Source: Singulisphaera sp.
Lineage (GTDB): Bacteria; Planctomycetota; Planctomycetia; Isosphaerales; Isosphaeraceae
DNA: 44,828 nt
Direction of reading: 5' to 3'
Assembly: GCA_027451445.1 (NCBI GenBank)
Contig: DAIDJG010000188.1
Span: 1 to 44,828 of the forward strand
The position numbers were made by a program, and so were the translations under genes. Below, one piece after another: positions 7,495 to 16,910 of the stretch. Position 1 is the stretch's first letter. Each line of letters opens with the position of its first letter. Under the pieces are notes generated by a model. The model was not told the origin of the DNA. It was given only the letters and a program-made list of their open reading frames with translations, and made no database searches.

Positions 7495-9315
7495 ATGCGA
7501 CTGGGCTGGAGTCTGGGTCCCGTTTTCATCTTCGAGTGCATTGCCGTTGCACGCAGGCGCCAGTTTTACCTGCTGCGCGCTCTGCTCGTCCTTGCGCTGC
7601 TGGCTGTGCTGGCGTTGATCTGGGCGCCTGCCGAGCGCGTCTTCCGAAGCCAAGGTGATATGGCACAAATTGCGCGCGGGTTTCTGAGGGGGGTTGTCGC
7701 AGTTCAGTTGACCGGGATGTTGCTGGCGGCTCCGGCCGCCACGGCCGGCGCGCTGTGTATCGACAAGAGCCGAGGCACACTTTTTCACATCTTCGCAACA
7801 GATCTGAACGGTCGAGAGATCGTGCTGGGCAAGCTGGGCGCCCGTCTCGCACCGGTCCTAGCGCTGATGTTATGCGGGATCCCGGTCCTTGCGCTGAGCG
7901 GGCTGCTCGGCGGCATCGACTTCAAGACGATGTTCGGTGCATACGTCGTGATCGCCGGCGTCGCGCTCGTGGGATCTTCGTTAGCGCTCATGCTGTCGGT
8001 ATGGGCTAAGAAAACGCATCAAGCATTGCTGCCCTCCTATACGCTTCTGGGTCTCTGGGCGGTGGCCTTCCCGCGGCTGATCCACCCATTCCGCCCCGCG
8101 GCGGGCTGGTCGCCCTTATCTTATTGGATTGGCGTCGTCACGAACCCTTTTATGATCGCACTTGAGCCGTACGACTCGCCTGATGAATTCGGGCTGGCGG
8201 ATCAAGTGTGCTTCTTCGCGATGACGATTCTGGTCTCAATGTGTTTCGTTGCCATCGCTGCACATCGAATTCGCCCGGTTGTGCTGGGACAGGCCAGCCG
8301 GCCAGCCAAGAAGCACCGGCCGGGCCTCGCGGCGCGGATTGTTGCCCTGGTGCCGGGCCCGTCGCTGGACGAGAATCCCGTGCTTTGGCGCGAGTGGCAC
8401 CGTAAGCGTCCCGCGCACTGGACCGGGCGATTTTGGACCGGCTATGCGTTCGTTACCGGACTGGCCAGCCTGGTGCTCGTCGTGACGTACTTTTTGGACC
8501 CATTGCATGGCATCCACCTGATCGCCGCCCAAATCAACGCCTGGGAGATCGCGGTGGGATTGCTGCTTCTGAGCGTTTCGGCGGCCAGTGCGCTGTCGGA
8601 GGAACGCGACCGAGGCAGTCTCGACATCATCATGGCGACTCCATTGCCGACGCGCTCGATCGTCGTAGCCAAGTGGTGGGGAACATTCGCCTTGGTTCCG
8701 CGACTGATGATATTCCCCGTGTGGGTTATCTGCGCGATGGGTCTGATGAGCGGAAACTGGATGGGTGCGATCTGGATGATACTGCTGATCTTGGCGTACG
8801 CATCGGCGATTGTCAGCCTCGGGCTTGCGCTCGGGACGTGGGTCCAGCATCCCGGGCGTGCCGTGGTGGTCGGTGTGTTTGCGTACGCCGTGATTACCGT
8901 GGGGTGGCCTCTTCTCATCACCACCGCGGTGAATCTGTTTGGGGTCGTGGGCTGGTTGAGCGATCGTGACCACCGCCTGCTTCTCGGCAGTCCGTTCTAT
9001 GGCGTGTGGGAGACGACGGAGCACACCGGACGATTTAGCGAAAGCTCTTACGGCTACTATTCTGGGGGCTGGAGGTACACCTGGCTTCAAACTGATCCCA
9101 GTTGGCCACTCGCCTGGATCGTTCTGTATCTGGCGGCTGCCGCGTTGCTCTTCGCGATGATCCTGCTGACATTCGACCGTTGCCTGGGACGAGCAACGCG
9201 CATACGCCGAGGGCCTTCGGATCCGTCGGAGAACGGCACCGCTCGCGATGGGTCGGCGTGGGAGAACGCAAAACCGTTGGCTTCTCTTGAGGTCGCGCAT
9301 GAAAGACCTCGATGA
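7495..9315 (+). CDS. ABC-2 type permease with two duplicated halves, no ATPase partner
   Basis: A 606-residue inner-membrane protein with about twelve hydrophobic segments. Two halves repeat the ABC-2 cytoplasmic loop: 'KSRGTLFHIFATDLNGREIV' in the first half and 'RDRGSLDIIMATPLPTRSIV' in the second, each preceded by an aromatic-poor helix and followed by GK or AK and another helix. This motif (E/D-R-G-T/S-L-x-x-x-x-x-T) is typical of one ABC-2 subunit, so here a heterodimer is fused or duplicated in one chain. No ABC ATPase is adjacent. The start at 7495 has GGGAGG 5 bases upstream. Its 3' end overlaps the next gene by 17 bases. The substrate is unknown. Confidence 0.85.
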   Translation: MRLGWSLGPVFIFECIAVARRRQFYLLRALLVLALLAVLALIWAPAERVFRSQGDMAQIARGFLRGVVAVQLTGMLLAAPAATAGALCIDKSRGTLFHIFATDLNGREIVLGKLGARLAPVLALMLCGIPVLALSGLLGGIDFKTMFGAYVVIAGVALVGSSLALMLSVWAKKTHQALLPSYTLLGLWAVAFPRLIHPFRPAAGWSPLSYWIGVVTNPFMIALEPYDSPDEFGLADQVCFFAMTILVSMCFVAIAAHRIRPVVLGQASRPAKKHRPGLAARIVALVPGPSLDENPVLWREWHRKRPAHWTGRFWTGYAFVTGLASLVLVVTYFLDPLHGIHLIAAQINAWEIAVGLLLLSVSAASALSEERDRGSLDIIMATPLPTRSIVVAKWWGTFALVPRLMIFPVWVICAMGLMSGNWMGAIWMILLILAYASAIVSLGLALGTWVQHPGRAVVVGVFAYAVITVGWPLLITTAVNLFGVVGWLSDRDHRLLLGSPFYGVWETTEHTGRFSESSYGYYSGGWRYTWLQTDPSWPLAWIVLYLAAAALLFAMILLTFDRCLGRATRIRRGPSDPSENGTARDGSAWENAKPLASLEVAHERPR

Positions 9316-9655
9316 CGTCTTCGAGCGGCTCCGCTCTTCGGCGTTCCGTCAAAGATTCCGATTGCAGCGCAGGGAGCGCGAGTATCTGGACCGGAAGGGG
9401 CTCGAAATCATTCTCGGGCACGGCCGAGACTTCATCGACCAGCGCCTCGCCCCGGCCGATCCCGCGAATGACGGCAAGCAAACGCCGATGCGGAATCACC
9501 CGGTCTTCGTCGCGCAGCACGCGACCGCAACGTGCTGCCGGGGTTGCCTTGAGAAGTGGCACGCCATTCCGAAAGGACGCGAGCTCACGGATCGGGAACG
9601 CGAGTATGTCCTCGAAGCGATTCAGCGTTGGCTCATGTCGCAGATCGGCCGCTGA
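9299..9655 (+). CDS. DUF4186 family protein
   Basis: A 118-residue protein matching the DUF4186 family by its start MKDLDDVFERLRSSAFRQRF and by the conserved block NDGKQTPMRNHPVFVAQHAT followed by CCRGCLEKWH. The CC-x-x-C-x-x-x-x-H arrangement suggests metal binding. No function has been shown for the family. The start overlaps the end of the permease gene by 17 bases and has GAGG 6 bases upstream, so it is probably translated from the same mRNA. The convergent SDR gene ends 34 bases downstream, with a short GC hairpin (9671-9687) between them that lacks a T-run. Confidence 0.88.
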   Translation: MKDLDDVFERLRSSAFRQRFRLQRREREYLDRKGLEIILGHGRDFIDQRLAPADPANDGKQTPMRNHPVFVAQHATATCCRGCLEKWHAIPKGRELTDREREYVLEAIQRWLMSQIGR

Positions 9656-9689
9656 TTGACGCAAATCCGACCGCCTTGGCACGGCGGCA

Positions 9690-10439
9690 TCAGTGCCTGC
9701 CTCCGCACGCCGAGATCGTTTGCCCGGTGATAAAGCTCGATTCCTCGGAGAGGAGAAAGCGCACGACGGACGCGATCTCCTCAGGTTGCGCCATTCGTCC
9801 CATCGGCGTAACCGCGACGATCTGGTCGATCAATCCGGGATTGGCGGACCTCGATAGTTCCGTCTCCGTCAGGCCGGGAGCCACACAATTGACGCGGACG
9901 TTGTGTGGCGCGAATGCCTCGGCGCAGTGGCGCGTGAACGCGATGACTGCGGCTTTGGCCGTCGCGTAGGGAATCATGTCTTTCTTTTTGACCAGTCCTG
10001 CGAGCGACGAGACGTTCACGATCCGTCCAAAACGGCGGGCGATCATCTCGTCCTTCACGGCCCAGGTCGTCAGGAACGTGCCGTCGAGATTGACGTCGAG
10101 CATTCGCTTCCAGCGCGCGAAGGTGACCTCTCCATGCGGGACGGTCTCCGCGATTCCCGCGTTGTTGACCAGGAAATCAATCGGTCCCCACCGGGCACGC
10201 ACGTCGGCCATCATCCGATCCACGTCGTCGGGCGAGGCGACGTTCGCCTGGACGATCAAGCCTTCACCCCCGGCCCCTTCGATCAAACCCAATGTCTCGC
10301 GTGCAGCGGCCTCGTTGCGCTCGTAATTGACGGCCACCCTTGCCCCGTGACGCGCGAGGAGCAATGCGATCGCTTTGCCAATGCCTCGCGCACCGCCGGT
10401 GACGACGGCCGTACGACCTGCGAAGAGTGGTTCGTTCAT
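9690..10439 (-). CDS. Short-chain dehydrogenase/reductase (FabG-like)
   Basis: A 249-residue cytoplasmic NAD(P)-dependent oxidoreductase of the classical SDR type. The cofactor motif TGGARGIG lies at 14-21, NNAG at 92-95, the catalytic serine in NVSSLAG (S144/S145), and the YxxxK pair at Y158 and K162. The C-terminal FLLSEESSFITGQTISACGG is typical of FabG-like members. The ATG overlaps the stop of the ceramidase-like gene upstream (ATGA), so it is translationally coupled to it. It probably oxidises or reduces an alcohol or keto group of a compound handled by this operon. The substrate is unknown. Confidence 0.92.
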   Translation of the reverse strand: MNEPLFAGRTAVVTGGARGIGKAIALLLARHGARVAVNYERNEAAARETLGLIEGAGGEGLIVQANVASPDDVDRMMADVRARWGPIDFLVNNAGIAETVPHGEVTFARWKRMLDVNLDGTFLTTWAVKDEMIARRFGRIVNVSSLAGLVKKKDMIPYATAKAAVIAFTRHCAEAFAPHNVRVNCVAPGLTETELSRSANPGLIDQIVAVTPMGRMAQPEEIASVVRFLLSEESSFITGQTISACGGRH

Positions 10440-11923
10440 GAGTGTGCCAGTTCTTCCAGCAATTGGAGCGACGTTTCCACGATGGTCGGGCCCCATTCGG
10501 GAGTGAAACTCGATGGCAACACATAGTTACGTACCGACTCGACCACTTCCATTCCCCCTTCGGCGAACGCTTCCGGCGTCGGGAAATACCCAAGGCAACC
10601 GTTGGAGTACCCCAGAAACAGCGTGTGAGCCAGAGGCGACCGGCGCTTGACCTCGAGGCTTAGCTCGGCGAACGGTTCGCCGTTTACCGCGACGATGCCG
10701 ATATCGTTCAGCCGAAACGCCCAAACTTCGAGCTCGCGGGTGACGGGGCTTCCTGACGCCTGCGTACGAGCTACCAGGTCCGCCCAGTCGTAGAGCCGCT
10801 GCGCCACGTTCCGCGCACCAAGCGAGTCGCCCCGTGCCTCGGCGTCATCGCGTGCCTGTCGTCGTTCCTGCAACTGTCGCTCAACCGTCTGCCGGTCGGG
10901 CAAGGGTGCGAGCGGAAGAGTCAACGCGCGTGTGGCGACACCGAAGAACTCCACGCACTCCTCGGGCTGCGGCTCGTAGTTCCAGACGGAGAGTGCTGCG
11001 ACTGACTGCACGATCCTCCTCGGACCGGGACGATTGTGGGTGCGGATCCCGGCCCAGGTCTTCAACGTCTCGCCCGCAAGCATCGCACCGATCCGGAGCG
11101 AGTCGTCAAACTGATCGAGCCCACCGCCGCCGATGCCGCATGCGGGGTTGATGTTGGCCGCGGCGCCCTGGAAGAAGAGGCTCGGCGCCCCTGTCGCCGA
11201 CTCGATGATTTGCCGCGCGGGTCCGATGAAATCCGGCGACAATGCGTGCGTCTTCGGCCCAAGCACCACCGTGTGGCACCCCGCGGCATAAACCGTCGCG
11301 ATCGTCCGCCCGGACAAATCGTCGATACGGAGCACGCTCACTTCGCGGTCCACCGCGCCGGCGGGGTTCTCGCCAATGATCACCCGGCCGTCGGGCAAAC
11401 GCTCCCGGCGGTTCACGCCGATAGCAACCGTGCCTCGTCCTGCGCCGATTCTTGCGGGCCGTAGGTCGCGATCGGCCATGCTGGCGAGACCCGCCAGCGA
11501 CGTTTCGAGCCAGTCGACATACCCCTCCTGAATTTGCTTTTGCTCACCCTCCTCGCGGTTCCATCCGGGCAGCATCGGTCCCAGGTGGGTATGACTCGCG
11601 TTGATCAGAACGTGTGACGCCGGGATTCCGAGCCGAGCGGCGATCCGCTCGCGCATTCGGCCCGCGTGCGGGCTCTGAATGAAGAGGATATCGCAAGCGA
11701 CGAGCACAACTTTTGAGCGGCCGTCGGAGAGGACCAGCGCCGTTGCGGTTAACTCGCGTTCGACGGACTCCGAACAGCTCTCCTGCACCGTGTACCCGAC
11801 CATGCGGATTCCGATCGGTGGCGTGATCCCGATCCGTGCCACTCCCGCTGACAGTCCGCGCCGGTCGCTCGGAATCGTCATCATGTGGTCTCGTTTCCGT
11901 ATCGAGGGTCGTTCCAGGATCAT
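10436..11923 (-). CDS. Neutral/alkaline ceramidase-fold hydrolase homologue, no signal peptide
   Basis: A 495-residue protein of the neutral/alkaline non-lysosomal ceramidase N-terminal family. Zinc-ligand positions are kept: H111 and H113 in NASHTHLGP, H217 in AAGCHTVV, a glutamate in VNGEPF and a tyrosine in GYSNGCLGYFP. The GDxSPN motif that carries the nucleophile serine in true ceramidases is replaced by QGAAANINP (252-260), so ceramide hydrolysis is doubtful. There is no signal peptide, unlike secreted ceramidases. The start at 11923 overlaps the stop of the transporter gene (ATGA). An alternative start at 11884 lies closer to the domain. It is the middle gene of a three-gene operon. 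Confidence 0.85.
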   Translation of the reverse strand: MILERPSIRKRDHMMTIPSDRRGLSAGVARIGITPPIGIRMVGYTVQESCSESVERELTATALVLSDGRSKVVLVACDILFIQSPHAGRMRERIAARLGIPASHVLINASHTHLGPMLPGWNREEGEQKQIQEGYVDWLETSLAGLASMADRDLRPARIGAGRGTVAIGVNRRERLPDGRVIIGENPAGAVDREVSVLRIDDLSGRTIATVYAAGCHTVVLGPKTHALSPDFIGPARQIIESATGAPSLFFQGAAANINPACGIGGGGLDQFDDSLRIGAMLAGETLKTWAGIRTHNRPGPRRIVQSVAALSVWNYEPQPEECVEFFGVATRALTLPLAPLPDRQTVERQLQERRQARDDAEARGDSLGARNVAQRLYDWADLVARTQASGSPVTRELEVWAFRLNDIGIVAVNGEPFAELSLEVKRRSPLAHTLFLGYSNGCLGYFPTPEAFAEGGMEVVESVRNYVLPSSFTPEWGPTIVETSLQLLEELAHS

Positions 11924-13245
11924 GCCGGCTCAATGGCATCATCGCCATTCGCCGATTCTCGAGTATGGCGTGCAAGCAGGGCCATGGCACCTCCGGCGAG
12001 CAACGTCAACGCCATCAACACCATTCCACCGGAAAAACTGTGCGTCGCGGCCTTCACCTGGCTGATCATGTTAGGAGCCACGAAACCGCCCAGGTTTCCC
12101 ACGGCGTTGATCAGTGCAATGCCGCCCGCCGCGGCCGCTCCGGTCAGGAATGAATTCGGCAGGGTCCAGAATGCACCGAACGTGCTGAACATTCCCACGG
12201 CCGCGAGTGAAAACGCCAGCATCACCAACCAGGCGGAATCCCAGTAGCCGCTCAGTCCCCAACCGACCGCAGAGAGGAACGCCGGGATTGCCACGTGCCA
12301 ACGCCGTTCGCCGGTGCGGTCGGAGTGGATGCTGGTCAGCACCATGCAGACGATCGCTAACACGTACGGAATCGCTGACAGCAAGCCGATATGCAGCTTG
12401 CTGCTTTGTGGAAAGCGATCGCGGACCAGTTCGGGGAGATAGAGGACGAATCCGTTGGCGCTCATCGCCAGGGTGAAATAAAGCATGCACAGCAACCAGA
12501 CGCGCGGATTGGCGAGCGTTTGGAGCAAGCTGGCTCCGTGCTGCTTTTGCCGTTGCGCTTCCTCGGCGGCCATCCGCGCCGAGAGCCACGCGCGTTCCTC
12601 TGTGGTCAGCCAGCGCGCGGCGTTGGGTCGATCGGTCAACAAAAAAACGACGGCCACGCCCATCAGCACGGTCGGTAGTCCCTCCAGCAGAAACATCCAC
12701 TGCCAGCCGGGCAATCCCGCGACGCGATCAAGGTACTGCATCAACGCTCCGGAGGCCGGTCCGCCGAGCATGCCCGCGACAGGGGACGCGGTCATGAAAC
12801 AGGCGGTCGCCTTGGCCCGTTCTCGCGCGGGGAACCAGTACGTGAGGTAGAGGATCATGCCCGGGAAAAAGCCCGCCTCGGCGACGCCCAGCAGGAATCG
12901 GAGGATATAGAAACTCCATTCGCCCCGGATGAACATCATCGCTGCGGAAACGGTTCCCCACGCGATCACGATGCGCGCGATCCACAGGCGTGCGCCGGTG
13001 CGGTTCAGGATCAGGTTGCTCGGCAACTGGAAGATAAAGTAGCCGATGAAGAAGATGCTTCCACCGACGCCAAAGACCTGCTCGCTCAACTTCAATTCGT
13101 CTAACATCTGCAGTCGGGCAAATCCGACGTTCACGCGATTGAGAACATTCAAAACGAAGAGGACGAAAAGCAAGGGGATCAGACGCAATGTCACCTTGCG
13201 CATGACCGTGGCTTCGATCCGTTCGTCGATCACGGGTAGGGTCAT
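11920..13245 (-). CDS. MFS transporter, anion:cation symporter (ACS) type
   Basis: A 441-residue inner-membrane protein with about twelve hydrophobic segments. The block NRVNVGFARLQM in helix 1, IGYFIFQLPSNLILNRTGAR in helix 2 and the RFLLGVAEAGFFPGM stretch are hallmarks of the ACS family, which imports organic anions such as tartrate, phthalate, glucarate or sugar acids with protons. The start at 13245 is the first ATG; a TTG at 13287 is in frame and neither has a strong ribosome site. Its stop overlaps the next start (ATGA), so import, hydrolysis and oxidation are probably coupled in one pathway. The substrate cannot be named from sequence. Confidence 0.9.
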   Translation of the reverse strand: MTLPVIDERIEATVMRKVTLRLIPLLFVLFVLNVLNRVNVGFARLQMLDELKLSEQVFGVGGSIFFIGYFIFQLPSNLILNRTGARLWIARIVIAWGTVSAAMMFIRGEWSFYILRFLLGVAEAGFFPGMILYLTYWFPARERAKATACFMTASPVAGMLGGPASGALMQYLDRVAGLPGWQWMFLLEGLPTVLMGVAVVFLLTDRPNAARWLTTEERAWLSARMAAEEAQRQKQHGASLLQTLANPRVWLLCMLYFTLAMSANGFVLYLPELVRDRFPQSSKLHIGLLSAIPYVLAIVCMVLTSIHSDRTGERRWHVAIPAFLSAVGWGLSGYWDSAWLVMLAFSLAAVGMFSTFGAFWTLPNSFLTGAAAAGGIALINAVGNLGGFVAPNMISQVKAATHSFSGGMVLMALTLLAGGAMALLARHTRESANGDDAIEPA

Positions 13246-13830
13246 GGAAGTGGCGGCGTCCTTCCGGAGGTCGGAGCGAGTGGACAACGCGTCGTCAGAC
13301 TTTAACCGTCATGGGAGTTGCGGTCCACTCAGCACGTCGCCGAGATCCGTGGCCTGCGACAATGCGTACATCCGGGAATTTCCGCTCTCCCTATCTATAT
13401 GCTCCTGGTAGTTCGCTAGTTTTTTCCGTCCGTGATCGTGATTCTACGCTGCGTTTTCCGGGGTTTTGAAACATTCGTGGGTCGGAAGTTTTTCGTCTAT
13501 GATGACGGTTGTCGCCGATTCCGTTTCCGGCCGGTTCCTCGGCGCGTTGATCACGTTCCCCATCCGTTCGAGTGTACGCGAGTTGTTTCACGCGAAGAGA
13601 TTGCCAGCGTTTGCTTCCCGACCGTACGCTTTCCTCTGCCCCGAAGAAGTCCCCCTCGCGATCGATTCCGTCTCAAAGTATCCTGGCGACGTGTTGAGGG
13701 CCGAGCTCTGGGACCGGAGCCAAGCGAACCCGCAGCACGTGACCATTTCGGTCCCAATGCCGAGCTCTGAACACTCAGCGCCGAATCGGACTTGCCGCCG
13801 ATGCCCCCCGCGAATGAAGGAATTGCCCTC
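13246..13830. other. Divergent intergenic region of 585 bases
   Basis: This lies between the MFS gene (minus) and the PIG-L gene (plus) and should contain both promoters. Open frames here (for example from 13466, plus) have no family character and no good ribosome site, and I do not call them. I see no strong palindrome, RNA gene or insertion sequence. Confidence 0.4.
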
Positions 13831-14721
13831 ATGGCCGACCAACCGCTCCGAATCCTCGTCATCGGCGCCCACCCCGATGACGCCGACATCAAGGCCGGCG
13901 GGACGTCGGCGCAGTGGTGTGCCGGCGGGCACGTGGTCCGCCTGGTGAGTTTGACGGATGGCCGCGCGGGGCACCAGACGATGCATGGTCCCGACCTGGC
14001 GCGACGACGCCGCGCCGAAGCGCACGCCGCGGCCGCCGTCATTGGAGCGACCTATGACGTGTTGGATCATGCCGACGGCCAGCTCGACGACCGCCTGGAG
14101 TACCGTGAAGAATTGATCCGGATGATCCGCACGTTCCGGCCCGACCTGATCATCACACACCGGTCGACCGACTATCACCCGGATCATCGCTTCACGGGAT
14201 TGCTGGTTCAAGACGCGTCCTACCTCCTCACCGTGCCCGCAGTCGTCCCGAAGGTACCCTACCTGGCGGCTTGTCCGGTCATCCTCTACTTCTCCGACGC
14301 GTTTACGAAGCCTTGCCGGTTTGAGCCGCACGTCGTCGTCGCGATTGACGAGGCGTTCGACAAGGTCGTCGCGATGCTGGATTGCCACGAATCCCAGTTC
14401 TACGAATGGCTCCCCTACAACGCCGGCTACCTGGATCGGGTTCCGCAAGACCCGGCCGCCCGGCGTGCCTGGCTTGGCGAACGGCTTCGTCAACGGATTG
14501 AGCCGCTGGCGGACGTCTATCGGGAAATGGTTGTGCGGACGTACGGCGAGGAGCGAGGCGGGCGGATCCGCTCGATCGAAGCCTTCGAAGTCTCGGAATA
14601 TGGCGCTCCGCTCGATGCGGCGGCGCAGGCAAGGCTCTTTCCGTTCCTGCCGACCGCGTCCGAAGTGACGTCTCCGTTTACGAAGAAGGAGTGGGTCGAT
14701 CTGCCGACGGGCGGGCGGTAG
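13831..14721 (+). CDS. PIG-L/LmbE family deacetylase
   Basis: A 296-residue zinc-dependent N-deacetylase of the LmbE fold, which usually removes acetyl from N-acetylglucosamine-type sugars. The metal motif AHPDD is at 13-17 and the second motif HPDH at 116-119, both intact. ITHRSTDYHPDHR is typical of the family. The start at 13831 is chosen because AAGGA lies 9 bases upstream and the domain begins right after it. There is no signal peptide, so it acts in the cytoplasm. The secreted DUF1080 gene follows 43 bases downstream on the same strand. Confidence 0.93.
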   Translation: MADQPLRILVIGAHPDDADIKAGGTSAQWCAGGHVVRLVSLTDGRAGHQTMHGPDLARRRRAEAHAAAAVIGATYDVLDHADGQLDDRLEYREELIRMIRTFRPDLIITHRSTDYHPDHRFTGLLVQDASYLLTVPAVVPKVPYLAACPVILYFSDAFTKPCRFEPHVVVAIDEAFDKVVAMLDCHESQFYEWLPYNAGYLDRVPQDPAARRAWLGERLRQRIEPLADVYREMVVRTYGEERGGRIRSIEAFEVSEYGAPLDAAAQARLFPFLPTASEVTSPFTKKEWVDLPTGGR

Positions 14722-14764
14722 ACCGTTGTGAGGTCGCCGGCCAGTACAGGGGATCGGAGGAATC

Positions 14765-15616
14765 ATGAACCACTCGGCGCTGCGGGATACGCGTGCGGTG
14801 TGCAATCGCATCGTGTTGTGTGCTCTCGTCACTCTCGGCTGCGTCCAGCCGGTGTGCGCTCTCAACGAACCTGCAACGGACGCCGTTCAGCCGCGTGAGG
14901 TCATCCCATTGTTCAATGGTCACGATCTCGCTGGCCTGACCACGTGGCTCAAGGACACGAAGCGTGAAGACCCCCGGCACGTGTTCGAGGTCACGGAAGG
15001 CATGCTCCATATCTCGGGCGATGGGAACGGTTACATTGGCACCGAGAAGGCCTACCGCGACTATCGACTGATCGTCGAGTACAAATGGGGCAAGCGAACG
15101 GACGGGCGGAAATACGTCCGGAATTCAGGGATCCTGCTGCACGCGACCGGCCCCGACGGCGGCGCTGGCGGTGTGTGGATGTCGTCGATCGAATGCCAGC
15201 TCGCGCAGGGTTGCGTGGGCGACATGATCGTGATCCGTGGCAAAGACGAGGGTGGCGCGACCATCCCCGTGCGCTTGACCACCCCTGTGATCCTCGGCCC
15301 GGACAAGCGACCGCGCTGGAACGAGGCCGGTAAGCCGAGGGAGTTTACCGGTGACCGCCAGCTTTGGTGGTCGCGTCACGATCCCGATTTCCAGGAGCTC
15401 CTCGACACGCGCGGCAAGGACGACGTCGAGAGCCCGACCGGCGAGTGGACCCGGGTGGAGTGTGTGTGCGACCGCGACCGGATCTCCATTCGAGTTAACG
15501 GACACGAGGTCAACGCGGCCCGGGCGGTGCATCCGGCGGGCGGCAAGCTTCTGCTGCAATCCGAGGGCTTCGAGTTGTTCGTCCGTCGTTTTGAGCTGCA
15601 TCCCTTGAAACCATGA
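14765..15616 (+). CDS. DUF1080 protein (3-keto-disaccharide hydrolase family), secreted
   Basis: A 283-residue protein. A signal peptide covers about residues 1-33 (hydrophobic core IVLCALVTLGCVQPVCA). The DUF1080 domain begins at IPLFNGHDLAGLTTWL and ends with FELFVRRFELHPL. The block RNSGILLHATGPDG is the family's core strand. DUF1080 proteins are concanavalin-A-like; characterised members cleave 3-keto-glycosides. The start has GGAGG 5 bases upstream. It is followed 13 bases later by a Tat-exported Gfo/Idh/MocA oxidoreductase, a family that can make 3-keto sugars, so an oxidise-then-cleave pair is likely (inference). The enzyme's exact substrate is not known. Confidence 0.9.
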   Translation: MNHSALRDTRAVCNRIVLCALVTLGCVQPVCALNEPATDAVQPREVIPLFNGHDLAGLTTWLKDTKREDPRHVFEVTEGMLHISGDGNGYIGTEKAYRDYRLIVEYKWGKRTDGRKYVRNSGILLHATGPDGGAGGVWMSSIECQLAQGCVGDMIVIRGKDEGGATIPVRLTTPVILGPDKRPRWNEAGKPREFTGDRQLWWSRHDPDFQELLDTRGKDDVESPTGEWTRVECVCDRDRISIRVNGHEVNAARAVHPAGGKLLLQSEGFELFVRRFELHPLKP

Positions 15617-15629
15617 GCGAGGCCTTACC

Positions 15630-16910
15630 ATGCGACCTGCATCTGCATCGCGTCGTGATTTCCTCAAAACGACCGCCACGGTCGCAACCCTGGCCGCCGT
15701 GTCGAACGCTCATGCGGCAGGCAGCGATCTGTTGAAGGTGGGATTGATCGGCTGCGGCGGTCGCGGCACTGGGGCGGCCTCGCAGGCGCTCGCGGCGGAC
15801 TCGAACGTGCAGCTCGTGGCGATGGCGGACGCGTTCGAGGATCGCCTGACCGAAAGCCTGGAAACCTTGCAGAAATCGGAAACGGTCGGCGCGAAAGTCC
15901 AGGTTCCGCCCGACCACCGGTTCGTCGGCTTTGACGCCTACCGGCAACTGCTCGACAGCGGCGTTGACGTGGTGCTGCTCTGCACGCCACCGCATTTCCG
16001 CCCGATCCATCTCCGTGCCGCGGTCGAGGCGGGGAAACATGTTTTCGCCGAGAAGCCTGTGGCCGTCGATACACCTGGCGTGCACTCGGTGCTCAAGAGC
16101 TGCGCTGTGGCAGCGTCCAGGAAGCTCTCGGTCGTCTCCGGCCTTTGTCTCCGGTCGGATAGCGGCTATCGGGAGACTCTCCGCCGCATTCACGACGGTG
16201 CGATCGGCGACATCGTCACGCTCTTTGCGAACGACTACCGCAGCGGCCGCTGGGCCAAGCCTCGACAACCGGACTGGTCCGAGATGCTGTACCAGATGCG
16301 CAACTGGTACAACTTCACGTGGCTCTCGGGTGACTTCAATGTCGAGCAGCACGTGCACCACCTCGATGTGTGTTCCTGGGTGATGAAGGAGAAGTACCCC
16401 GTCAAGGCGATGGGATTGGGGGGCCGGCAAGTGCTCACAGGACCGGAATACGGCCAGATCTACGACCATTTCTCGGTCGTCTACGAATATGCCGACGGTG
16501 CGAAGCTCGTGAGCAACTGCCGTCAGCAGCCGCATACCAAGGGTGACATGAGCGTCGCCGTGTCGGGCAGCCAGGGTCGTGCGGAACTGACCGAGCGCCG
16601 AAGAGGCCTGCGCATCCGGTCGGCCGCTGGCGAGTGGATCTACGACGGTCCGGCCAACAACATGTACCAGACGGAGCACGATGACCTGTTCGCCAGCATC
16701 CGCAACGGAAAACCGATCAACAACGGCGAGTACATGGCACGAAGCACATTGCTCGCGATCATGGGACGCATGGCCGCATACACGGGCCAGGAGATCACCT
16801 GGGAGATGGCCCTGAATTCTCGGGAAGATCTCAGCCCGAGCCGTTACGATTGGGATGGGCAGCCGCCGTCCGCCGAGATCGCGATCCCGGGGCAGGCGAG
16901 GTTCGCGTGA
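15630..16910 (+). CDS. Tat-exported Gfo/Idh/MocA family oxidoreductase
   Basis: A 426-residue NAD(P)-dependent sugar oxidoreductase. The leader has RRDFLKTTATVATLAAV with twin arginines at 8-9, a Tat export signal for a protein folded with its cofactor. The Rossmann motif GCGGRG is at 41-46 and the conserved EKP at 141-143. The C-terminal half carries the usual mixed-sheet domain with DFNVEQHVHHLDVCSWVM, containing the family's HxxD-like helix. Gfo/Idh/MocA enzymes oxidise sugar hydroxyls or hydrolyse glycosides by transient oxidation. Ribosome site GAGG is 7 bases upstream. It is probably co-transcribed with the DUF1080 gene before it. Confidence 0.93.
   Translation: MRPASASRRDFLKTTATVATLAAVSNAHAAGSDLLKVGLIGCGGRGTGAASQALAADSNVQLVAMADAFEDRLTESLETLQKSETVGAKVQVPPDHRFVGFDAYRQLLDSGVDVVLLCTPPHFRPIHLRAAVEAGKHVFAEKPVAVDTPGVHSVLKSCAVAASRKLSVVSGLCLRSDSGYRETLRRIHDGAIGDIVTLFANDYRSGRWAKPRQPDWSEMLYQMRNWYNFTWLSGDFNVEQHVHHLDVCSWVMKEKYPVKAMGLGGRQVLTGPEYGQIYDHFSVVYEYADGAKLVSNCRQQPHTKGDMSVAVSGSQGRAELTERRRGLRIRSAAGEWIYDGPANNMYQTEHDDLFASIRNGKPINNGEYMARSTLLAIMGRMAAYTGQEITWEMALNSREDLSPSRYDWDGQPPSAEIAIPGQARFA

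Noticed and set aside
9671-9687. Terminator between DUF4186 and SDR genes
   Set aside because: The stem is only 5 bp with no T-run in either direction.
13466-13948. 160-residue plus-strand ORF before the PIG-L gene
   Set aside because: No family character, and it overlaps the well-supported PIG-L start in another frame.
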